A stretch of 64,000 nt of DNA, taken from assembly GCF_014203605.1 (NCBI RefSeq), contig NZ_JACHJJ010000032.1:18302-82301 (forward strand), given 5' to 3'. Source of the DNA: Thiemannella venezuelensis (lineage in GTDB: Bacteria; Actinomycetota; Actinomycetes; Streptosporangiales; Streptosporangiaceae). Under the pieces are notes generated by a model. That model was not told the origin of the DNA, ran no database searches, and was given only the letters and a program-made list of their open reading frames with translations. Shown here piece after piece: positions 26,955 through 33,733 of the stretch. The stretch's first letter is position 1. Every line of letters starts with the position of its first letter. Both the position numbers and the translations under genes were made by a program.

Positions 26955-28028
26955 ATGCCACCAGCGGCGAAAGTCGTGATCCCCGCCGACGAGCTGACCG
27001 CCTTCGTGACCGACCTCTTCACCCGGTCCGGAACCAGTCCCGACCACGCCCGTACGATCAGCGACGTCCTGATCTGGGCGAGCCTGCGCGGCGTCGACTC
27101 CCACGGCGTCTCCCGGGTTCCCCGCTACCTCGAACTGCTCGGCTCCGGCGAGGCGAACGCCGCGCCGGACATCCGGACGGCCTCGGGGGCGTCCGGGGTC
27201 GCCGTCATCGACGCCGACCGGGCTCCCGGTCCCGTCGCCCTCACCGCGGCCGCCGCCGAAGCGGGGGTCCGAGCCCGCTCGTGCGGCATCGGGGCGGTCG
27301 CGGTCCGCCGTACCGTGCACACCGGCGCCATCGGCTACTACACCTCGAAGATCGCCGAAGAGGGGCTCATCGGCATCGGCTTCGTCGCCGGGATGCCCAA
27401 CATGAGCTACACCGGGGCGAAGGGCGCGGCGGTGGCGACCAGCCCGCTGGCCATCGCCGTACCGGCTGCGGGGCGCCCGCCGGTGCTGCTCGACATGGCG
27501 ACCGCCACGATCGCGCTCGGCAAGATCGCCCAGTACCGGAACAGCGGGCAGCCGCTGCCGGAAGGCGCCGCGGCCACCGCCGACGGCGTCCCCACCACCG
27601 ACCCGAACCTCGCCAAGATGCCACTGCCGATGGGCGGCGCCAAGGGCGCGGGCATGTCGCTGGTGTTCGAGCTGATCACCAGCGTCCTGGTCCAGGCGCC
27701 GATCCTCGCCTCGTTCCACAGCAACGACCCCGAGGGCAGGGTACATCGGCAGAACGCCCTGATCATCGCCATCGACCCGGCGGCGTTCGGCGCCGGCGAC
27801 GAGTTCGCCGCCGCCGTCGGCACCACGGTCGAGACGCTCAAGGGGCTGCCGAGGGCGGACGGTGTGGACGAGATCTTCTACCCCGGCGAGCGCAGCGCGG
27901 GGACCGCGGTCGCCCGAGCCGCCGACGGCATCCCGGTGGGGCCGAAGGTGTGGAAGGAACTCGTCGCCGCCGCGGACGGACTGGGCGTGAAGGTTCCCGG
28001 CCCGGTCACCGCCCCCGGGCATTCCTGA
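26955..28028 (+). CDS. Ldh/malate dehydrogenase family (LDH2) oxidoreductase
   Basis: The 357-residue protein belongs to the LDH2/MDG2 family of NAD(P)-dependent dehydrogenases that differ from Rossmann-fold lactate dehydrogenases. The family block DSHGVSRVPRYLELL near residues 49-63 supplies the catalytic His, and PMGGAKGAGMSLVFELI near 221 is also typical. Substrates in the family include malate, lactate, ureidoglycolate, sulfolactate and imino acids. It would reduce or oxidise a 2-hydroxy/2-oxo acid pair. Confidence 0.91.
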   Translation: MPPAAKVVIPADELTAFVTDLFTRSGTSPDHARTISDVLIWASLRGVDSHGVSRVPRYLELLGSGEANAAPDIRTASGASGVAVIDADRAPGPVALTAAAAEAGVRARSCGIGAVAVRRTVHTGAIGYYTSKIAEEGLIGIGFVAGMPNMSYTGAKGAAVATSPLAIAVPAAGRPPVLLDMATATIALGKIAQYRNSGQPLPEGAAATADGVPTTDPNLAKMPLPMGGAKGAGMSLVFELITSVLVQAPILASFHSNDPEGRVHRQNALIIAIDPAAFGAGDEFAAAVGTTVETLKGLPRADGVDEIFYPGERSAGTAVARAADGIPVGPKVWKELVAAADGLGVKVPGPVTAPGHS

Positions 28029-28055
28029 GCCGCAGACGGTCACCGAGGAGCGCAC

Positions 28056-28895
28056 ATGACCGAACGTCCGGGCCGCAGGAACCCGCGGGTCACCCACGCG
28101 CGGGTGCAGCGCGTCGAGCGGCTCACCCCCCATATGATCCGCGTCGTGCTGGGCGGTCCCGGCCTGGCGGGATTCCCCGCGGGCCGGTACACCGACCACT
28201 ACATCAAGCTGCTGTTCCCCGCCGAAGGCGTGACCTACCCGGAGCCGTTCGACCTCCAGCGCATCCGGGCCGAGCTGCCGCGCGAGCAGTGGCCGCGGAT
28301 GCGCACCTACACCGTGCGCCGCTGGGATGCGGAGGCATGCGAGCTCTCCGTCGACCTCCTCCACCACGGGGAGGAGGGTCTCGCCGGACCGTGGGCCGCC
28401 CGCGTCCGGCCCGGCGACGAGGTGCGCTTCGCCGGGCCCGGCGGTGGGTACGCGCCCGATCCGGCCGCCGACTGGCACCTGCTGGCCGGTGACGAGAGCG
28501 CGCTCCCCGCCATCGCGGCCGCCCTGGAGCGGTTGCCGGAGGGTACGCGGGCGTACGCGTTCATCGAGGTCGGCGGCCCCGAAGAAGAGCAGAAGCTGGA
28601 CATCTCCGGCGGCGTCTCGGTCACCTGGCTGCACCGGGGCGACGCCCGCGTCGGTGACGCCCTCGTCCGCGCGGTCCGCGACCTCGACTTCCCGCCCGGC
28701 GAGGTCCAGGCGTTCGTGCATGGGGAGGCGGGCTTCGTCAGAGAACTCCGCCGGCTCCTACGCATCGAGCGCGGCGTGCCCGCCGAGCGGCTGTCCATCT
28801 CGGGCTACTGGCGCGCGGGCCAGGACGAGGACGGCTGGCAGGCCGCCAAGCGTGAGTGGAACCGCCGGATCGAGGAGGAGCAGGAGAAGGGATGA
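28056..28895 (+). CDS. Siderophore-interacting protein (FAD-dependent reductase)
   Basis: The 279-residue protein has the SIP family layout: an FAD-binding beta-barrel with RMRTYTVRRWD near residue 82 and a C-terminal reductase domain starting near 143 (DWHLLAGDESALPAIAAAL), ending with FVHGEAGFVRELRRLL and GYWRAGQDEDGW. Family members reduce ferric siderophores in the cytoplasm. It stands at the end of a catabolic operon with no siderophore genes nearby, so it may instead act as a flavin reductase partner for the iron enzyme(s) of the island. Confidence 0.92.
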   Translation: MTERPGRRNPRVTHARVQRVERLTPHMIRVVLGGPGLAGFPAGRYTDHYIKLLFPAEGVTYPEPFDLQRIRAELPREQWPRMRTYTVRRWDAEACELSVDLLHHGEEGLAGPWAARVRPGDEVRFAGPGGGYAPDPAADWHLLAGDESALPAIAAALERLPEGTRAYAFIEVGGPEEEQKLDISGGVSVTWLHRGDARVGDALVRAVRDLDFPPGEVQAFVHGEAGFVRELRRLLRIERGVPAERLSISGYWRAGQDEDGWQAAKREWNRRIEEEQEKG

Positions 28896-28897
28896 GC

Positions 28898-28947
28898 CCG
28901 TCGTACGCCCTGCCGCCCCGCACCGGACGAGGCAGGGCGTACGACGG
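28898..28947 (+). terminator. Rho-independent-type terminator of the second catabolic operon
   Basis: A perfect 17-bp stem pairs 28898-28914 with 28931-28947 around a 16-base loop and is followed by TGCTTTT. It starts three bases after the SIP stop. Confidence 0.92.
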
Positions 28948-29243
28948 TGCTTTTCCGATCCGGAGGGACGGGCGCGCGCCATCGGGGCGGCATCGGCCGG
29001 GATTCGGCCTGCGAGCGGGCCTGGTCGATCTTCTGCGCCGGGACCCTGCGGAGGTGTGCCGCCCGGCGCCACCCGCCCGGTACCGCACGCACCGGAGACC
29101 TTGATTCGCGAGTTCCGTGATGCATGCGTTTCCTGTGATGTTTGCTTGCACAGTGCGTCATTGACGGTCATTTTGGCGGCCCATAGCCTCCCTGAATCTC
29201 GGGGATCCGGGAACCGATCCATCGGTGATTCCGAGGAGGACCA
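28948..29243 (+). other. Intergenic region before the conservon-like operon; no gene seen
   Basis: I see no gene in these 296 bases. GAGGA at 29235-29239 sits just before the ATG of the binding lipoprotein at 29244. The more AT-rich part, about 29100-29180, is the likely promoter, but no clear boxes stand out. Confidence 0.4.
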
Positions 29244-30341
29244 ATGGTTCTGTCGTTCTCCGCATGCCCGTCGCGGGCGGTCCGCGCCCGGACGGCCCTG
29301 GCGGCGACCGGTCTGCTGGCCGTCGCGTGCGGCGGCCCGTCGTCCGCGAGGGCCGGGGCGGGCGGTGGAGAAGCGGACGGCAAGGCTCCCGAGGACATCA
29401 GGATCGCCTACGTCGGCGCCGCTCGGAACCTCAACTATTCGACCGAGATGATGCGGGGAGCCGCCTACGCGGGCAGGGAGGCAGGAGTCGACGTCGAGGT
29501 CGTCGCCCCACCGGGCCCCGATGGCCCCGGGCAGGTCGCCCTCTTCCGCCGGGTCGCCGCCGACGCCGTGGACGGCATAGCGGTCATGACCCTGAACCCG
29601 GACCTGTTCCCGGCACCCATCGCGGAGGTTGCGGGCCGGGGTGTCCCGGTCATCGCGGTGAACACCCCTGTGGCGGGCGTCAAGACCGTGGTCAGTAACG
29701 ACAACGAGGCGGCCGGCCGCCTGGCCGCCTCCACCGTGCTGGCGAACATCCCTCCCGGCACCGAGGGTGAGGTCGTCATCGGCATCACCAGCCCCGGAGT
29801 GCCCGGCCTCGAACTGCGGGCCAGGGGCATGGCCGAGGAGATCCGGGAGAAGAACCCCGACCTGAAGGTCCCCGACAGGCCTGTCGAGACGAAGCAGGCC
29901 GCCGAGGACAACTACCGGGCGTGGAGCGGTTACGTCCGCGCCCACCCCGATGCCGTGGCCTTCATGGACACCGGAGATCCGGCCACCTTCAACCTCCCGA
30001 AGATCAAAAAAGAGACGGGCGGCACCTGGCACAACATCGCGTTCGACCTGAACGACGACGGCCTGGCCGCGCTGAAGCGGGGCGATTCCGACGGCGTTGT
30101 CGACCCGCAGCACTGGTTGAAGGGCTACATCGCGGTCCGTTTGCTCATCGAGAAGGCACAGGGCAAGCGCGTCGCGATCCCCGAGGGCCTGTGGGACAGC
30201 GGCGTGAACGTCCTCACCAAGGCCAACGTGGACGACATCATCGCCCGTCAGAAGAGCGACGATTCCCGCGCGGCCTGGTACGGAAAACTGATCACCGAAC
30301 AGTTCGCCGATATCGACGCGCGCATGAAATCGCTGGGTTAG
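29244..30341 (+). CDS. Sugar-binding lipoprotein (periplasmic-binding-protein type) beside a sensor kinase
   Basis: The 365-residue protein has a signal ending in LLAVAC, so Cys29 should be lipidated, and a ribose-type periplasmic binding fold (AGREAGVDVEVVAPPGPDG near residue 76, VAGRGVPVIAVNTP near 128). No permease or ATPase gene is near. The histidine kinase gene begins three bases after its stop, so the two are almost surely cotranslated. I infer it works as a ligand sensor for the kinase rather than as a transport receptor. Confidence 0.9.
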   Translation: MVLSFSACPSRAVRARTALAATGLLAVACGGPSSARAGAGGGEADGKAPEDIRIAYVGAARNLNYSTEMMRGAAYAGREAGVDVEVVAPPGPDGPGQVALFRRVAADAVDGIAVMTLNPDLFPAPIAEVAGRGVPVIAVNTPVAGVKTVVSNDNEAAGRLAASTVLANIPPGTEGEVVIGITSPGVPGLELRARGMAEEIREKNPDLKVPDRPVETKQAAEDNYRAWSGYVRAHPDAVAFMDTGDPATFNLPKIKKETGGTWHNIAFDLNDDGLAALKRGDSDGVVDPQHWLKGYIAVRLLIEKAQGKRVAIPEGLWDSGVNVLTKANVDDIIARQKSDDSRAAWYGKLITEQFADIDARMKSLG

Positions 30342-30343
30342 CC

Positions 30344-32779
30344 ATGGCGGCCGCATCTCTTCTTTCTTTTCTTCGCGGCGGATCCATCGACCGTCAGGGC
30401 CGGACGTCGATGTCCTCCGGGAACGACGCCGCCCGGGGTCTCCGCCGCCTGCCGGTGTTCCGGGTGAGGTCGCGGCTGTTCGCGCTCATCCTCGTCCCGA
30501 CGGCCGCCGCCATCATGATCAGTGGTCTGCGGATCGTGTCCGCGCTCGATACGGCGGCCGAGTACCGGCGGTTGACCCAGGCGGCCGAGCTGGTGCAGAG
30601 CCTCGGCGCGCTCGCCCACGAGTTGGCCCTGGAACGGGACCGGGCGGCCTGGTACCTGGCCCAACCTCGCAGCCGGAGGCTCCTGACCGCGGTGACCGAC
30701 CAGTTCCCGGTCACCGACGAAGCGGCCCGGCACACCGTACAGAAGATCACTTCCCTGGACGGAGACCAGGACCGGAGGATCGTCGACGCCGCCATCCAGG
30801 TCCGCCGGTGGATCGTCGCACTGGACGGGGAGACCCAGATCCTGGAGGACATCGACGGCACGGCTCCGCTGAGCCTGCGCCACCAGATCACGGGCGGCGC
30901 GGGAGTGACCAGGATGACCGTGCGCGCGGCGATCAGGACGTACTCAAGGATGATCGACGACATCTCCGCAGTGCGCCGGAAGCTCGCCGACGAGATCACT
31001 GACGACGCCCTGGCCGCCCAGGTGTCCGCACTGACGAACCTGACCGACGCCGCGGAGGAGGCGTCCCGGCAGCGGGCGATCGTCGCCGGGGCGCTGGTCA
31101 CAGGCAGCATGGAGTACGACGACCTGACGGACTTCCTCGCGTCGCTGTCGCGCGGCCAGACCGCCCGGGCGGACTTCCAGTCCCAGGTGCCGCAGGGCGT
31201 CCTGCAGTTCTCCACCGCGACCTTGAACGACCCCGAGGTCAGCCAGAAGATCAACCGGACCGGCACCACGCTCACACTGGTGCAGCAGCGACTCCGTGAG
31301 AACGGAACGTTGCGCGACCTCGACCGGAACCCGGCCGTGGACGACGCAGGCACGTGGTTCGAGTCGGCAACCGCGTACGTGGACGCGCTGCGCACGGTCG
31401 GCAAGCGACTGGAGAGCGAGGTCGTCACCACCAGCCGGGACCTGTCGTCCGCCGAGCGGACCACCGCCGTGACGCTCGGCCTGTCTCTCCTCGCGCTGCT
31501 CGGCGTCGTCCTCGCCGTCACGCTCGTCATCGCCTGGACGATCGTCACACCGCTGCGGCGGCTGCGCCGGGAGGCGCTGGAGATCGCCGGCTCCCGGCTC
31601 CCGGACCTCGTGCGGTTGGTGCGCACGTCGGACGGCTCGGGCGTGACACCCGAGATCATCCCCATCGACGTCACTTCGCGTGACGAGGTCGGCGAGGTGG
31701 CTCGAGCCTTCGATGAGGTCCACCGCGAAGCGGTACGGCTGGCCGCGGACGAGGCCGTACTACGCAACAACATCAACGCGATGTTCGTCAACCTGTCGCG
31801 CCGTATCCAGACCCTGGTCGGGCGGCAACTGGCCCTCATCGAGAGTCTGGAGAAGACAGAGGAGGACGCCGACCGGCTCGGCGATCTGTTCAGACTCGAC
31901 CACATGGCCACCCGCATGCGGCGCAGCAGTGAGAATCTGCTGGTCCTGGCCGGGCAGGAACCGGCCCGCCGGATGCGCCGGCCGGTGCCCCTGATCGACG
32001 TGATCCGCGCCGCGCTCGCCGAGGTCGAGAACTACGAACGGGTCGAACTGCGGGCGGACCCGGGTGTGTCGATCTCCGGTGCCGCGGCCAACGACATGGT
32101 CCACCTGCTGGCCGAACTGATCGAGAACGCCATCTCGTTCTCGCCGAACACCACGAAGGTCTCCGTGCGAGGTGATCTGGTCCACGGCGCCGGGGCGATG
32201 ATCTCGGTCGGCGACCGGGGCATCGGCCTGATCCCCGAGGAACTGGCCCGGCTCAACGAGCGGCTGGCCGATCCGCCGGCCGCGGACGTGGAGGTGTCAC
32301 GGCGGATGGGCTTGTTCGTGGTCGGCCGCCTCGCGCTGCGCCACGGCGTCAGGGTCCGGCTCCGCGGTCAGGACGGCGGCGGGCTCACCGCGATGGTGAT
32401 GCTGCCCGACGACGTCCTGGCAGGTGGCGGAGCACGGCAGCAGGCGTTCGGCCCTTCCCCCGCGCCGCAGCGCCCCCCGGCCCCGCCGGACGTGCCGGCG
32501 ACGATGGGTGGACCGTCCTTCGAGGCTGCGCTGTACGCGCCCGGTCCCGTGGTGCCGGCCCCCTCGGTGAGCACCGGTGGTCCCGGCACCGGCGACGACT
32601 TCTTGCCGATCTTCGAGTCCGTCGGGTCGGACTGGTTCCACAGCGCGGTACCGCCGCAGAGTCCGGGGGAACCACCGCGGCCGGAGACGGTGCGTGGCCG
32701 GTTCGCCGAGTTCCAGCGAGGCGTACGGCGGGGCAGGACCGAACCGGGCGGCCGGGACCGCGACCGGGGCCACCCCTGA
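30344..32779 (+). CDS. Sensor histidine kinase, nitrate/sulfite-sensing domain, conservon type (CvnA-like)
   Basis: An 811-residue kinase. An N-terminal membrane helix near residues 48-66 is followed by an extracellular NIT-type helical sensor of about 300 residues, a second helix (LSLLALLGVVLAVTLVIAWTI near 383-403), a HAMP-like linker, a helical dimerisation region and a HATPase with N-box ELIENAISFSP and G-box GDRGIGL near 625. The C-terminus is a Pro-rich tail. This is the architecture of CvnA in actinomycete conservons. ATG 30344 fits the upstream gene; ATG 30410 is possible because both have weak ribosome sites. Confidence 0.9.
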   Translation: MAAASLLSFLRGGSIDRQGRTSMSSGNDAARGLRRLPVFRVRSRLFALILVPTAAAIMISGLRIVSALDTAAEYRRLTQAAELVQSLGALAHELALERDRAAWYLAQPRSRRLLTAVTDQFPVTDEAARHTVQKITSLDGDQDRRIVDAAIQVRRWIVALDGETQILEDIDGTAPLSLRHQITGGAGVTRMTVRAAIRTYSRMIDDISAVRRKLADEITDDALAAQVSALTNLTDAAEEASRQRAIVAGALVTGSMEYDDLTDFLASLSRGQTARADFQSQVPQGVLQFSTATLNDPEVSQKINRTGTTLTLVQQRLRENGTLRDLDRNPAVDDAGTWFESATAYVDALRTVGKRLESEVVTTSRDLSSAERTTAVTLGLSLLALLGVVLAVTLVIAWTIVTPLRRLRREALEIAGSRLPDLVRLVRTSDGSGVTPEIIPIDVTSRDEVGEVARAFDEVHREAVRLAADEAVLRNNINAMFVNLSRRIQTLVGRQLALIESLEKTEEDADRLGDLFRLDHMATRMRRSSENLLVLAGQEPARRMRRPVPLIDVIRAALAEVENYERVELRADPGVSISGAAANDMVHLLAELIENAISFSPNTTKVSVRGDLVHGAGAMISVGDRGIGLIPEELARLNERLADPPAADVEVSRRMGLFVVGRLALRHGVRVRLRGQDGGGLTAMVMLPDDVLAGGGARQQAFGPSPAPQRPPAPPDVPATMGGPSFEAALYAPGPVVPAPSVSTGGPGTGDDFLPIFESVGSDWFHSAVPPQSPGEPPRPETVRGRFAEFQRGVRRGRTEPGGRDRDRGHP

Positions 32780-32807
32780 GGGCCACAACTGACGGGAGTA
32801 GCCGACC

Positions 32808-33221
32808 ATGTCGCAGAACTGGAGCGAGGACCCGAAACAGGCCTATGGCGGTGGGCGGGACGGCGTTCCCGACGATGGCTCCGACGAGGTGTCGTTCGTG
32901 CGGCCGTTCGCCGTCACCGGCGGCCGCACCGGGGCACGGGTGGATCTCGCACTGGAGGCTCTGGTATCCGTGACCGTCCCGGAGCATACGCTGGCGGCCC
33001 ATGTCCCGGAGTACCAGGCCGTCGGCCGGCTGTGCTGGCAGCAGGTGCGCTCGATCGCAGAGATTTCCGCGCTCCTCGGCCTGCCGCTCGGCGTGGCCCG
33101 CGTTGTGATCGCGGACATGGCGTCGGCCGGCCTGGCCCAGATCCACCAGACCCGGTTGCCGACGGACGAGGTCGACGTGGATCTGCTGGAAAGGGTGCTC
33201 AGCGGGCTGCGCAGGCTCTGA
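32808..33221 (+). CDS. DUF742 protein (CvnC-like)
   Basis: The 137-residue protein matches DUF742: a variable N-terminus, SFVRPFAVTGGRT near residue 25, then a winged-helix-like region (RSIAEISALLGLPLGVARVVIADMASAGL near 83) and a C-terminal LLERVLSGLRRL. In complete conservons DUF742 (CvnC) follows a roadblock/LC7 protein (CvnB) and precedes a small GTPase (CvnD). Here it follows the kinase directly, and a transposase fragment follows it, so both partners are missing. The start follows GGGAG. Confidence 0.9.
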   Translation: MSQNWSEDPKQAYGGGRDGVPDDGSDEVSFVRPFAVTGGRTGARVDLALEALVSVTVPEHTLAAHVPEYQAVGRLCWQQVRSIAEISALLGLPLGVARVVIADMASAGLAQIHQTRLPTDEVDVDLLERVLSGLRRL

Positions 33222-33301
33222 CCGTGTGGGTGCCGGAAACTCGGCCAGCGAGGTGACCTGCGGTTTGGTGCCTGAGCGTTCGCTGTGCATGATCGGTTTT
33301 C

Positions 33302-33690
33302 ATGGCGTTGCAGCTGCTCTATCTGACCTTTCTCCGGCTCGCGGGCTGGCTGGTGCTGCTGGGCAGGAGCGAGGCGGCCAAGGACGTCGAGATCATGGTG
33401 CTTCGGCATGAGGTGGCGGTGCTGCGGCGTCAGGTCGCCCGGCCGAAGCCGGACTGGGCCGATCGAGTGGTCCTGGCCGCGCTGGCGCGGTTCTTGCCCT
33501 CTGCCCTGCGTGCGCATCGGCTGGTGACGCCGGGCACCCTACTGGCCTGGCACCGCCGCCTGGTCCGACGCCGATGGACGTATCCGCACCGGTCCGGCCG
33601 CCCGTGGACGAGCAAGGAGATCCGGGAACTGGTGGTGTGGTGCGCCTGGCGCGGGAGAACCCGGCCTGGGGATATCGCCGGGTGCAGTTG
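33302..33690 (+). pseudogene. Truncated and frameshifted IS transposase fragment
   Basis: The first roughly 115 codons match the N-terminus of the intact transposase at 60834, sharing long stretches such as [22 protein letters not shown]. Near 33630 the reading frame shifts, so the continuation ([13 protein letters not shown]) is found in another frame, and the match stops near 33690. The DDE catalytic core is absent. No copy of the intact element's terminal repeat is visible upstream. The fragment lies 81 bases after the DUF742 gene and 44 bases before the next stop codon. Confidence 0.88.
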
Positions 33691-33733
33691 ACCGGTCGAG
33701 CGGTGATCCGGGTGAGGTGGTGGGGGTGGCTGT

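Noticed and set aside
25127..28721. Very long open frames (over 1,100 codons) on both strands across the ThDP-LDH2-SIP genes
   Set aside because: They are out of frame with clear conserved genes, are rich in Arg, Gly, Pro and Ala as expected for shadow frames in high-GC DNA, and match no family.
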